From Prorocentrum cordatum (lineage: Eukaryota > Sar > Dinophyceae > Prorocentrales > Prorocentraceae): a stretch of 64,000 nucleotides of DNA. Made by a program: the position numbers and the translations under genes. The notes below the pieces were generated by a model. That model was given only the letters and a program-made list of their open reading frames with translations, did not search any database and was not told the DNA's origin. The stretch spans positions 22,900 to 86,899 of the forward strand of contig CAUYUJ010019113.1 of the NCBI GenBank assembly GCA_963575745.1. The letters run 5' to 3'. Each line of letters begins with the position of its first letter. The stretch's first letter is position 1. Of the stretch, positions 42,980-54,111 are shown in pieces.

Positions 42980-44750
42980 TATTGCCCGCATCACGATCGG
43001 TGAGATTCATCGGGCGCGTCCGAGCCCAGTCTGTCCGAGGTTTTCCAAGCCGTGCCCTGGAAGGCAGCCTGACAAGCACTGAAGCGCAACGGAGGCTGGC
43101 GGGGGGACGGGCCCGAGAGCTGCCCGCAGGAAACTGTGAGTCTGCTCCTGCTTCGAGAGATGGTAAATCACCCCACGGACGGCCAACCAACACACGATGT
43201 TCAGCTCAGTGCAACGTACATGCTACAACCACGACCAAAACTGCGCCTGCCACTTAGTCATCAAGATCTGCACACAAACAAAGGATGGCTTAAGAAAATC
43301 ACGTGGCCGTCAACGACAGATCCTCGTACTCCGCAATCTTCGCAGTGACGACAGCCGCCAGAGCCTCCACACTCAGCCCGCCCCGACTGAATGATGTACG
43401 TGCATGACCAACTCTTCAAAAGAAATGCAGAATACTCAGTATGCACATATGCTTTTAAAGAAGAACAGGAGACACAATCAGTGGACCTATCGAGCGAGAA
43501 CAATCGACAGCAGTGAGCTGATCACGCCAGAGGGCGCAAAAACACATGGATAGAACACATGTCAATGACAACGCCAACGTGCTTACATCTATGACTCTGC
43601 CTAGAAGAAAGCGAACACGTAGGACTTCTTTGAGTCAAGGTTGGTCCCGCGCAATGTCATTCGAAGGGTGACCTAGGTTGGGCAACGCCCCCCCAAAAAG
43701 AACCCCCAATAAACACTTCGTGATGCGAAATCCGTCCATGATGGAACCGTGCTGCTCCGAATGGGATTGCGCGCTTGTTTGAAGGTACCACATAGAGAAA
43801 CAACGATTCGCTTGTGCTAGATTGCTGCGACTGGCATGAACGTGTGCGGAAGAGGCGCGTGACTTTCTTTCAATGGCGTCGTCACAAGGGACGCGCAATC
43901 AATGAACAGCAAACATCGAAGCGAAGAACATCTGCCTCCGAATTGTCGTCATCATTATCCATGCTCTAGCCGCGAAGACCGATCAGGCCAAAAAGGCCTA
44001 ACTCCTAGCTTGAGCCAGAAGGGCCACATTGAAGCTGCAGCATCTGCAGTGCAGTCTGCGTTGCCAAAAGCTGTGTCACCCCTGTATGTTGCACAGGACG
44101 CCTGGTGCCAAGGGCACATTCAGAAACAGCCGTCAATACAAACACGCGGGTGCCAGACAATGAACGTATGCGTCGGTGACCCCCTTGGTGCAAAGCAAAC
44201 ACGTGTGCAGTTGTCCCAATTGCCAATTCGAGCGCTCAATGCATAAGTCAAATCGGCTGGCTAAGACACCAAAGGTCAACAAGGTACTGCGGCGTCGAAC
44301 CATAGATCGAGTCCCGCATCGAGACGTGGTGATCTTCATTGACAAATTTCCAACACATGGGTCGGACACACGACGAAGTGTGCCTGCGCAGACGACTCCC
44401 GAAATTCCTGAACGCTTTCCATTGGCGTAGCTCTAACATCCAAGAATCGGTAACGGAAACCAGTCAATCAACTACCACGGCACGCAGTATCGTTGTTCAC
44501 CGATCGAAAACGCTGTCCAGCCCATAGAAAACCCATGTTCAGCATGAAAGAGCCCGCGCGTGAAACCACGTCCAGGGAATCCCCAGTGGAAGCAGTAGTT
44601 AGCCAGACTCTGCGACGGGCGCGTTTGCAAAAGGGATGCCAGGCATCTGCAAGGTGCGCCATCCCACTCACAGAGGGGGGGGGATGGGGGACAGACGAAG
44701 AAGAAGAGGAAGCGCACGTGACTTCTCCCGCCGTAGGCCCCTTTTGTCCC
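42980..44750. other. No feature recognised
   Basis: Unique sequence of moderate GC. No domain in any frame. Confidence 0.45.
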
Positions 44751-44756
44751 CCATCT

Positions 44757-44884
44757 TGCCTTCGCTCGGACGTCCATTCCCTGTGCGTTTTCCGGTTTTG
44801 TGCGTGTTCTTCTTGCTCGATGATCCAGGATGCTCTTCGATGGTCCTCGCCAAGAAACAATGCACACGTCCGGGCGATGCCAAG
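44757..44884. mobile_element. TIR element family F, copy 3
   Basis: TTCGCTCGGACGTCCATTCC left, ATGCACACGTCCGGGCGATG right, interior GCTCGATGATCCAGGATGCT and GATGGTCCTCGCC. 128 bp. Confidence 0.7.
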
Positions 44885-44959
44885 CCATTGGCTTGCGGCG
44901 GTCTTCGACAATCTTCTGCGCGCGGGCTTGACAGTCGTGCGCGAGAAGGGCTTCAGGAG

Positions 44960-45205
44960 CAAGCAGCGATGACACATCGACTGTCAAGAAGTGCCCAGTC
45001 CGCTCCGACAGGGGGTGTCCAAAGACTAACAAATAGACCCATTCCCTGGGAAAAACGTAAATTTTCTGCATATTCGTTTCTTGGGCCTTCACAATGTCCA
45101 AGACGGCTCGCTGTCACCCCCCCCGGATCGGCGGCACTGGCCGGAGGCCAGCCCAATATCAACTATCAAGAAATGCCCGGTCCACTCCGACAAGGGGTGC
45201 TGGGA
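44960..45205. repeat. Spaced direct repeat and a dispersed fragment
   Basis: A block reading TCAAGAAGTGCCCAGTCCGC and GACAGGGGGTG near 44980 recurs diverged near 45166, about 182 bp apart. Between them CCGGATCGGCGGCACTGGCC (45122) matches 55418-55440. Confidence 0.5.
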
Positions 45206-45747
45206 GGACGATCGGAAGAACATGTTACGTGTCTAGCCCCTCGGCTGGCGAAATTCATATTGCGGGCTCCGTCTTGGACAGGGTCTCGATCCCCGAAGGT
45301 CCGTGAGAAGTCTTCAGGTTCAACCCAAACATTCCATACATGTGGTATGCGCTAGTCGGAAAATTCATAGACCCGCGTGAACATCCTCAACTTGACCAGA
45401 ATATTTTTGGGAGGTGAAACCAAACGACCGACTACATCAGATGTACGTGAATTCCATGTGCATTGCAGCGGAATCCGATACAGAGCACACTGTGAGGACA
45501 TCTCGAGCGGGGGCCGTATTCCTGAGCACAGCTTGTTTGAACGTTCCCTCGGCGAGAACCGCCCTTCCGAGAATAACCGAAGGAGGACTCGAGCGAGAAC
45601 CAATGCCCTTTCGCCCTTGTACATGAGGAGTTCCCCGGAGGAATCACATCCCTGTTTATCGAAAGAGGGCGAACAAAATAATACTAAGAAAATGTGAATA
45701 CGGTTCGCGAATGCATTGTGAAACCGCCTCGAACGGATCCACCGCCG

Positions 45748-45768
45748 ATCCAAGAAATCCGCGCGGAG
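45748..45768 (-). repeat. Fragment of family T
   Basis: GATCCAAGAAATCCGCGCGG is the complement of the family T left end at 29670-29695. Confidence 0.45.
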
Positions 45769-45901
45769 CTGCAACATTTTCGGCTTATCGGAATGGAGGG
45801 GCCGAACAACCATTCACTGTCCCTAGGCGCGTGGCTAAAGCGGGGCTCCGCGGTGCGGATTGCTGTTGCATTGCTGAGCTCTGATGTCTGCAGTAAATCG
45901 G

Positions 45902-46066
45902 CGGTGGACAAAACTCCCTTTAGAAAACCTCCCTTTAAAGAAAACAGCCTGGGACTGACACCGACGGACCTGGACCCGCAAAAATGACGGCCGCGACGCC
46001 CTCCTGCGAACCGAAAACGGCCAATTCGCTAATCGACGTGTCAGGGCAGGAGGTCTGTCCACCCCC
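45902..46066. mobile_element. TIR element family G, copy 2
   Basis: Left GGTGGACAAAACTCCC, right GGAGGTCTGTCCACC, interior ACGGCCGCGACGCCC and CGAACCGAAAACGGCC as in 16756-16921. Confidence 0.65.
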
Positions 46067-46326
46067 GAGTATAGCTACTGTTGGTCCCCCCTCCGGTGCA
46101 CCTTGTACTTGTCCAATTGAAGTGCCCATGCTGGGGTTCGCAGCCCGTCTTTGATCAGGGAAAATCTTGGGCCTCGGGCTGGGCCCCTGACACCGAACAA
46201 CAAAAACAACAACAATTAATTTGTGGATGCCACGGCAATGGACACCCAAATAGCCCTATCATTGAACTAAAATTGTGTTTGAAATGTAGGACAAACGTTC
46301 TAAACATATTTGTAAACATGTTTTTT

Positions 46327-49035
46327 CCCAACCATCCTGTGGTGTTGGGTCCTCGTTTTGCTCCTCTCCTCCTCCTCCCCTCCCTCCTCCTTCTTCCATG
46401 CGTTTCACCCACCCAGCACAGCGCTTCGTGGCCCCATAGGGAGCTCCACCGAAGCCCCCAATGGGACCGCCCGCGTGCGTCCGCCACCCAGCACAGCCCT
46501 TGCTCCGTGCGTTTGACCAACCCAGTACAGCGCTTCGTGGCCCCATACGGAACTCCACGGAAGGTCCCAGTGGCACCGCCCGCGTGCGTCCGCCACCACC
46601 CAACACGGCCCTTGCTCCCTGCGCTTCGCCCACCCAGTACAGCGTTTCGTGGCCCCATAGGGGGCCCCACCGAAGCTCCCGCTGGCACCGCCCGCATGCG
46701 TCCGCCACCACCCAACACGGCCGTTGCTCCCTGCGTCTCACCCACCCAGTACAACGCTTCGTGGCCCCATCGGGAGCTCCTCCGAAGGTCCCAATGGCAC
46801 CGCCCGCATGCGTCCGCCACCGCCCAGCACGGCCTTTGCTCCGTGCGTTTCACCATCCCAGTGCAGCGCTTCGTGGCCCCATGGGGGGCCCCACCGAAAG
46901 TCCCAGAAGCACCGCCAGCATGCGTCCGCCACCACCCAACACGGCCCTTGCCCCCTGCGTTTCACCCACCCAGTACAACGTTTCGTGGCCCCATAAGGAG
47001 CTCCACCGAAGGTCCCACTGGCACCGCCCGCATGCGTCCGCCACCGCCCAGCACGGCCTTTGCTCCGTGCGTTTCGCTCACCCAGTACAGCGTCTCGTGG
47101 CCTCATAAAAAGGGGCTCCACCGAATGTCCCAGTGGCACCGCCGGCATGCGTCCGCAACCACCAAGCACAGCCTTTGCTCCGTGCGTATCACCCACCCAA
47201 AACAGCGCTTCGTGGCCCCATAGGGAACTCCACCGAAGGTCCCACTGGCACCGCATGCATGCGTCCGCTACCACCCAACACGGCCCTTGCTCCCTGCGTT
47301 TCACCCACCCAGTACAGCGCTTCGTGGCCCCATTAAAAAGGGCCACGCCGAAGGTCCCAGAAGCACCGCCCGCATGCGTCCGCCACCACCCAACACGGCC
47401 CTTGCTCCGTGCGTTTCACCCACCCAGTACAACGTTTCGTGGCCCCATAGGGCGCTCCTCCGAAGGTCCGCCCAGCACGACCTCTGCTCCGTGCGTTTCA
47501 TCCAGCCAATACAGCGCTTCGTGGCCCCATGAAGGGGCCCCACCGAAAGTCCCAATGGGACCGCCCGCGTGCGTCCGCCACCACCCAGCACAGCCCTTGC
47601 TCCCTGCGTCTCACCCACCCAAAACAGCGCTTCGTGGCCCCATAGGGAACTCCACGGAAAGTCCCACTGGCACCGCCCGCGTGCGTCCGCCACCACCCAA
47701 CACGGCCCTTGCTCCCTGCGTTTCACCCACCCAGTACAACGCTTCGTGGCCCCATAAGGGGCCCCACCGAAGGTCCCAGAAGCACCGCCAGCATGCGTCC
47801 GCCACCACCCAACACGGCCGTTGTTCCCTGCGTCTCACCCACCCAGTACAACGCTTCGTGGCCCCATCGGGAGCTCCTCCGAATGTCCCAATGGCACCGC
47901 CCGCATGCGTCCGCCACCGCCCAGCACTGCCTTTTGCTCCGTGCGTTTCACCATCCCAATGCAACGCTTCGTGGCCCCATGGGGGGCCCCACCAAAGGTC
48001 CCAGAAACACCGCCAGCATGCGTCCGCCACCACCCAACACGGCCCTTGCTCCCTGCGTTTCGCCCACCCAGTACATTCGCCCACCCAGTAGAACGCGTCG
48101 TGGCCCCATAAAGGGGGCCCCTCCGAAGGTCCCAGAAGCACAGCTCGCATGCGTCCGCCACCGCCTAGCACGGCCTGTGCCCCGTGCGTTTCACCCACCG
48201 ACGGTCCCAATGGCACCGCCCGCATGCGTCCGCCACCACCCAACACGGCCCTTGCTCCCTGCGTTTCACCCACCCAATACAAAGCTTCGTGGCCCCATCG
48301 GGAGCTCCACCCAAAGTATCGCTGGCACCGCCCGCATGCGTCCGCCACCGCCCAGCACGGCCTTTGCTCCGTGCGCTTCACCAACCCAGTACAACGCTTC
48401 GTGGCCCCATAGGGAGCTCGTCCGAAGGTCCCACTGGCACCGCCCGCATGCGTCCGTCACCGCCCAGCAGGGCCTTTGTTCCGTGCGTTTCACCCACCCA
48501 ATACAAAGTTTCGTGGCCCCATACAGGGGCTCCACCGAAGGTCCCAGAAGCACCGCCCGCATGCGTCCGCCACCATCCAGCACAGCCATTGCTCACTGCG
48601 TTTCGCCCACCCAGTGCAGCGCTTCGTGGCCCCATAGGGAGCTCCACCGAAGGTCCCAATGGTACCGCCCGCATGCGTCCCCCACCACCCAGCACAGCCC
48701 TTGCCCCGTGCGTTTCACCCACCCAGTACAGCGTTTCGTGGCCCCATAATGGGGGCTCCACCGAATATCCGAGTGACACCACCCGCATGCGTCCGCCACC
48801 ACCCAACACTGCTCTTGCCCCCTGCGTTTCGCCCACCCAGTACGGCGCTTCGTGGCCCCATAACGGGGGCTCCACCGAATGTCCCAGTAGCACCGCCCGC
48901 ATGCGTCCGCCACCACCCAGCACGGCCCTTGCTCCCTGCGTTTCGGCCACCCAGTGCAGCGCTTCGTGGCCCCATAGGGAACGCTACCGAAGAAGATATC
49001 CACACTTGCGGTACTCACAACTGCATATGGTTGGG
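46327..49035. mobile_element. Insertion R in family O copy 3, carrying a 112-bp satellite
   Basis: CCCAACCAT at 46327-46335 and ATGGTTGGG at 49027-49035 are perfect inverted repeats sitting at the points where family O is broken. Unique sequence lies between each end and the array. No coding domain and no clear target duplication. Confidence 0.5.
46405..48985. repeat. 112-bp satellite array, about 23 units
   Basis: TTCGTGGCCCCA recurs at 46425, 46533, 46645, 46758, 46870, 46981, then about every 112 bp to 48962. One unit is shortened to 83 bp, one lengthened to 129, and one near 48190 lacks this box. Two unit types alternate irregularly: CACCCAACACGGCCCTTGC with CCTGCG, and CGCCCAGCACGGCCTTTGC with CGTGCG. 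Because 112 is not a multiple of three, each frame cycles through three translations. Open frames up to 406 residues on both strands are array translation. Confidence 0.95.
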
Positions 49036-49564
49036 TCTTTCGCCAGGCTAATGTCTTCACATGTCTTAAACATGTCTAGCACATGGTTTAGACATATCGA
49101 GACTATTTGGCAACACGCTTCCTCTCCATTGATCGCCCCCACCAAACAATCAGTTTACCCTCATTCGCGATGTTTCCACACGAAGCATGCGACCATCATG
49201 ATAACCATCCCCTATCATGGGGGACTATTGTTTTATAGCGGGGTCCGTTGTTCCCATTCCCACATATCCCGCCCAATGAGGTCTTGCACACACCTCCTCA
49301 GAGAATTTCAACAGATCCCACCTCGAACACGCGTGCCCGCGTCTTGCTGCGCCGATGCGAGACCGCCAGTGGAGCCCCAGCCAAGGGTACTCCAGATTTC
49401 GTAATAAAAGGGAGGGGGTCTGGACCCTCCAAGACAAGCCATGTCAGACCCCCCCCTTGGGAAAACCCTCCAAAACATCGTCCCCAGACCCCCCCAGGCC
49501 CTCCAAGATAGCCTGGAAGAGACCCCCCCCGAAATGAGGCCCCCCTCCATTTATTACGAAATCT

Positions 49565-50180
49565 GGAATACAGCACAAGGAAGTACCGAGCGACAGGATT
49601 GCCTTGGTGGGGATGGGGGCTGTCGGCGGCGAGGCAAGGGCCTCGCCCTGAATAGAAAGGTAAGAAGTCTCGAGCAGGGCCGCTGTTGTTGCTGGGAGCG
49701 GCGCCACTGCTGAAGAGAGCAGGGCGCTAGTCCAGCGTAAAACAAAACGAAATCTCGAGCGGGAATGCTGGTTTTGTTGGGACGGCGGTTGTCGGCGGCG
49801 AGGGGGAGCATCGCCTTGAGTAAGACACCGTCGTGAGGAGAAAAGGAGGGTGCCTCGAGCGGGAGCATCGTTCTTGCTGGGAGCAGCGACAATTCAAAAG
49901 AGAGTAGGGAGCCAGTCCAGCGTAAAACGGGAGGAAGTCTCGGGCGGGAGCACTGGTTCTGTCGGGGCGGCGGTTTTCGGCGGCGAGGAGGAGCACCGTA
50001 TTGAGTTAAAAAGGGAGGGAGTCTCGAGCGGGAGCGTTGTTGTTGCTGGGGGCGGCGCCGATGAGAGAAAGAGTGGCGCGCCAGTCCAAGGTAAAACGGG
50101 AGAAAGTCTCGAGCGGTGGCGCTGGTTTAGTTGGGACGGCGGCTTTCAACGGCGAGCAGGAGCACCAACCCTGAGCAAAA
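49565..50180. repeat. Tandem array of 169-185 bp units (GAGCGGGAGC core)
   Basis: AGTCCAGCGTAAAAC-type boxes at 49730, 49915 and 50084. Each unit has GTCTCGAGCGGGAGC, GGTTTTGTTGGGACGGCGG and CGGCGGCGAGG. It forms the body of a family with a CAA-rich tail. Confidence 0.8.
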
Positions 50181-50203
50181 AAACAAGAATTCGCGAGCGG
50201 GAG

Positions 50204-50205
50204 CG

Positions 50206-50261
<56 letters not shown>

Positions 50262-50262
50262 G
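50204..50262. repeat. (GTT)n microsatellite
   Basis: About 19 perfect GTT units, inserted in the last GAGCGGGAGCG unit. Confidence 0.9.
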
Positions 50263-50359
50263 GGGGGCTTGTTTTGGCGCCCCACCAAGCCGCTCGAGCG
50301 TGAACCTCAATTTCAATGGGAATGTAGCCGGCGCCGAGGCGAGAGCGACAGGGCGCTTG

Positions 50360-50540
50360 GGGGGTCCAACAATAATCATTGATTATTAATGAACACTCAA
50401 CAACAACATCATCATCAACATCAACAACACCAACACAAACAACACCAACACCACCAACAACAATAACAACACTAACGCCACCACCAACAACCACAGCAAC
50501 AACAAGAGCAACAACAACAGCAACAACACCAACACCAAAG
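50360..50540 (+). repeat. Conserved tail block with CAA/CAAC run, copy 1
   Basis: GGGGGGTCCAACAATAATC followed by CACTCAACAACAACATC and about 130 bp of CAA/CAC units. The same tail closes the copies at 51735 and 53010. Confidence 0.65.
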
Positions 50541-50680
50541 GAGCAAGGAGGGGGGCAAGGAACAGAAAACAAGTGGTATAACCAGACGGGCAGATCGGGT
50601 AAGCAGACCCATAGCGGGCAGGTCGGGAACGCGGGCCCAGGCGACGAGGTCGAGCAGGCGGGTTGCTGAAGCGTGGGTCC
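50534..50680 (+). repeat. Inverted pair, left member (cognate at 53225-53375)
   Basis: ACCAGACGGGCAGATCGGGT, GCGGGCAGGTCGGG, GCCCAGGCGACGAGGTCGAG and GTTGCTGAAGCGTG are complementary to sequence at 53225-53375. A partial direct copy (GGGTCGAGCGGGCGGGTCG) is at 51238-51262. Confidence 0.65.
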
Positions 50681-50769
50681 TGCATGAATCGCGAGGAAAA
50701 CTCGAGTGATAGCGCGATTCCCAACTAAGCCGTGAGAAAAGCCAGCGTGGACCACGAAGAGCATAACAT

Positions 50770-51200
50770 CCGAGGCCACAGAGGACAGCGACGGGGCCGC
50801 TGACGAAGGGCAGCGAAGGGGCCACAAAGGGCGACAGCGGGGCCACGAAAGGCATGCATATGGGGCCACGGCGGGCGCGAGCGAGCGGGGGCCACGAATG
50901 GCATTCGTATGCGGGGCCACAAAGGGCGACAGCGGGACCACTGAGGGCAGCAAAGGGGCCACAAAGGGCAGCGAGGGGGCCACGAAAGGGTGGGTTGACG
51001 AAGGGCATGCGTATGGGGCCATGACGGGCGCGTGCGAACGGGGGCCACGAAGGGCATATGATGCGGGGCCACAAAGGGCAGCGACAGGGCCACTGACGGC
51101 AGCAACGGGGCCACGAAGGGCAGCGAGCGAAGGCGACCGCGGAACCAGCACGAGCAGCGAAGGGCATCGAAGCGGGCGAAGGGCAGCGAGCAGCGACCGC
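50770..51200. repeat. Minisatellite of about 20 bp, GGGGCCACGAAGGGCAGCGA
   Basis: About 20 degenerate units with longer insertions such as GGCATGCGTATGGGGCCA. Complementary frames translate to Pro/Trp-rich repeats. Confidence 0.8.
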
Positions 51201-51269
51201 AGTCATTGACCGGCTGGTCGTCGGGCAGGCCCCGACGGGCGGGTCGAGCGGGCGGGTCGTTGAAGCGTG

Positions 51270-51740
51270 AGTCTTGCTTGAACCGCCAGGCAATATGTAG
51301 CAGGAGCGCGATTCCTGAATGTCGAGGACCGGCATCTGAAAAGATTGAAAAAATATCAAGCGAAGCGGTTCGGTGGTAAGTTGCGATGAAGTCCTGAGCG
51401 AGAACGCGATTCTGAAAAACACTGTCATGAAGTATGCGGTGGGAGCCGCGATTCGGTGGTAATTTACGAGGAAGTCCCAAGCGATAACGCGATTCTTCAA
51501 TACATTGTGACGAAGTGTCCGGCGGGAGCCGCTCTTGTTGTAAACCGGGGGCCAACGAAACAGTTCGATCTTCAAGACTTCCCTTGGCTTAAATAAAAAC
51601 AAGGCGCGAGCCCTGGGAGGGGCACTTCAATCGACAAAAACTACGAAGTGCACCAGGCGGGGGGGATCAACAATAATAATTCTTCAAAAATGAAAATTCA
51701 ACAACAGCAGCAACAACAATAACGACAACAACAGCAACAA
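51270..51740 (+). repeat. GCGGGAGC-type repeat body with conserved CAA tail, copy 2
   Basis: Units of roughly 45-70 bp containing GAAGTCCTGAGCGAGAACGC and GCGATTC. From 51520 the tail: CGGGAGCCGCTCTTGTTGTA, CGATCTTCAAGACT, AACAAGGCGCGAGCC, GAGGGGCACTTCAAT, GAAGTGCACC, GGGGGGATCAACAATAAT, then CAACAACAGC. Confidence 0.7.
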
Positions 51741-51964
51741 CAATCATTATAAAATTGTTCGCTCTGACTTGCCCGTGTGCCATTCAAAACGAATTCCCCA
51801 CACCCTCGATGCCCGCCCTTTTTGTCTTCGGTCACACCCCTTTGGGGGGATTATTTCTCTTTGCGGGGGGCGGCGGGCTTAGACAGGCGGGCAAACCTGA
51901 ACGGGCGGACAATCCTTCGTGGGCGTACATGTGCCCGCCATTGGAATTGGCGTGGGCCCTGCAA

Positions 51965-52325
51965 CAAGAGGAGGAGGAGAACGAGGGAGAGCGGGAGGAA
52001 GGGAGGGGGAGGGACGAAGGAAGAGGGAAAACGCCAGGAGAGAAGGAGCGAACAGGGGGGCGGTTGATTAGAGGCAGAGAGAGCGAGAGAGAGAGAGAGA
52101 GAAAAACAGATAAGAGAGGTAGAGAGAGAGAGGGGAGAGAGAGAGAGAGAGAGAGAGGAAAAAAAAGAGGGAGGGAGGAGGCAGGAGAGGGGAGGGAAAA
52201 GGGAGGAGGGAGAGGAGGGAGAGGGGATAGGGCAGGGAGGCATAAGGATGAGGGAAGAGAGGAGGGAGAGAGAAGAGAGGAGAGGAGGGAGGAGGGAGGA
52301 GGGAGAGGGAGGAGGAGCAGGAAGG
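51965..52325. repeat. Purine-rich tract (GGGA, GAGA, GGAGG)
   Basis: About 360 bp nearly all purine on the plus strand, with (GA)n runs at 52085-52105 and 52135-52158. Confidence 0.85.
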
Positions 52326-52329
52326 TAAG

Positions 52330-53015
52330 ATCGTGAACGTTCGAAGAAGTCCTAGGCGAAAGCGCCGTTCCTGAAGGAAGTCCCGGGCGGGAGCCCACGA
52401 CGGGCGGGCGATCCCGTGACTGGCGGGTCGGGTGGGTGGGACATTCAAGCGGGATGCCTGAGTATTGCGAGGGCGCGATTCCTAAGTAAATTGTGACGAC
52501 GTCCTTGGCGCAGCGTGTTTCCTGAGCGTCGAAAACGCGATTTCTGCATAAATTGCATGGAAGTCACAGGCGAGAGCGCAACTCCTGAATAAAATGTGAG
52601 GGGCTCTCTGGCGGGAGCGGGGGTCTTGATTAAATTGCAAGGAAGTCTTGACTCAATTGCGAGGAAGTCTCAAGCGTGAGCGCCGTTCCTGAGTACATTG
52701 TGAGGAAGTCTCAGATGGGAGCGGGGGTCCGGACTTAATTGCGAGGAAGTCACAGGCGGAAGCACCGATCCTGAGTAAATTGTAAATTCTCAGGCGGGAG
52801 CGGGGGTCCTGAGCACATTTGGAGGAAGTCTTAGGCGGGAGCCGTTGTTGTAGTACTCCGGGGGGCCAGGGGCATAGTTTGAGCATCAAGACTATCCCTG
52901 TCAAAAAACAGGGTGCGAACGTCGAGGGGCACACTTTGATTTAGGAAAAACAGTATGCACCGGTGAGGGGGGATCAGCAATACTTATTCTTCAGAAGTGA
53001 GACTTCAACAACATC
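52330..53015 (+). repeat. GCGGGAGC-type repeat body with conserved CAA tail, copy 3
   Basis: About ten units of roughly 45 bp: GAGGAAGTCTCAGGCGGGAG, CGGGGGTCCTGAGTAAATTG. The tail from 52835 matches 51520-51735 box for box (GAGCATCAAGACTATCCCTG, AACAGGGTGCGAAC, GAGGGGCACACTTTG, GGGGGGATCAGCAATA) and ends in CAACAACATCAACAAC. Confidence 0.7.
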
Positions 53016-53024
53016 AACAACGGC

Positions 53025-53375
53025 TCCCGCCTGATACTTCCTCACAAACTATTCCAAGTCGCGCTCTCGCGCTGGACTTCCTCACGACGTATACAAGAAT
53101 CGCGCGCTCGCTTGGGCCTTCCTTCCAAAGCGTTACCGCCCTCGCCGCGCCGCGCTGGACTTCCTCACAGTGTATACGGGAATCACGCTCGCGCTTTGGA
53201 CTTCCTCATCGCTCGAGACTTCATCGTGACTCGCGCAAAGCCGACGCTTCAACGACGCGCCCGCTCGACCTGGCCGCCCGGGCCTGCCCACCCAACCCGC
53301 CCGTCCGGGCCCGCCCGCCCGACACGCCCGTCTGGTCATGCCGCCTGTTTCCCTGCTCCTAGGCCCCCTTGCTGC
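53025..53375 (-). repeat. Inverted continuation: complementary repeat units and inverted pair, right member
   Basis: GGCTCCCGCCTGATACTTCC and several GGACTTCCTCACxx units are the complement of the copy 3 body. 53225-53375 is complementary to 50534-50680. Confidence 0.65.
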
Positions 53376-53664
53376 TAGTCTCTCTCGTGCTCCAGCCTTT
53401 TCCCTCCCCCTGATCCCTCCCGAGCCGCACCACCAACTACACGCGGTAATCAGGCAAGGAAGACATGCCCCCAGGGGGGGGGGGGGGCACGATAGAAGAC
53501 GAAGAGGGCGGGCATCGAGGGTTTGGGATGCACCTGTTGAGCGACGCGCGCGCAGATGAGAACGACCAATCCTAAGATGCCTGTTGCTGTCGTCGTCCTC
53601 CTCCTCCTCGCCCGCGACCCGCCCCGCGACCCGCCCCGCGACTCGCCCCCTGGGGGCCCTCCTG

Positions 53665-53760
53665 GGGAGGAGGAGGGGGAGGAGGAGGGGGAGCAGAAGG
53701 GGGGGGAGGAGGAGGAGAGGGAGGAGGAGGAGGAGGAGGAGGGGAGGAGGAGAGGGCAGA
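53665..53760. repeat. GGA-rich tract
   Basis: GGA and GGGGGA units, preceded at 53590-53645 by four CGCGACCCGCCC units. Confidence 0.85.
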
Positions 53761-53867
53761 GGCGGTGCACTGGCGTCTGCCACAGAGGAGGAGGAGGGGG
53801 GGGGGCAGGGGCCGCCCCGAGACAACCCATCCCGCACGGGGGCGGCGGCCAGGAGGGGGGCGTCCAA

Positions 53868-54106
53868 GAGCTTCGGAGGCCCAGAGGTTGACACCAACAC
53901 CAAGATCGGCGGTGTGCCTCCACCGAGGGAAGAAGATCCCGATCTCGGCGATGGTGGTAATATTCTGGCTTCCAAGGTGGCCGAAATATCACCACCTTGG
54001 AAGCCAGAATATTACCACCATCACCGAGATCGGGGTCCCCACTCCCTCGGTGGAGGAACACCGCCGATGTTGGTGTTGGTGTCAACCTCTAGGCCTGCGA
54101 AAGAGG
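53868..54106. repeat. Long palindrome with about 100-bp arms
   Basis: The left arm runs AGAGGTTGACACCAACACC, GATCGGCGGTGTGCCTCCAC, CGATCTCGGCGATGGTGG and AATATTCTGGCTTCCAAGG. The right arm is its complement with a few mismatches, ending GGTGTTGGTGTCAACCTCT. The spacer is about CCGAAATATCA near 53980. Confidence 0.85.
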
Positions 54107-54111
54107 GGGGG

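Larger units (their letters stand above)
46221..49145 (+). mobile_element. Dispersed repeat family O, copy 3, interrupted
   Basis: Left half 46221-46326: TGTGGATGCCACGGCAATGG, CACCCAAATAGCCC, then AACATG-type sequence. Right half 49050-49145: ACATGTCTTAAACATGTC, ACTATTTGGCAACACGCTTC and CTCCATTGATCGCC. The halves are separated by about 2.7 kb that is absent from the copy at 37505. Confidence 0.7.

Noticed and set aside
44010-44035. Complement of the dinoflagellate spliced-leader sequence (CTTGAGCCAGAAGGGCCAC)
   Set aside because: Only about 16 of 21 positions agree and no transcript-like sequence follows, so chance is likely.
46155-49404. Open frames of 200-406 residues on both strands with repeated GHEALYWVGE-like or CVSPTQYSASWP-like peptides
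   Set aside because: All are translations of the 112-bp satellite. Open frames in every phase result from lack of stops in the unit, not from coding selection.
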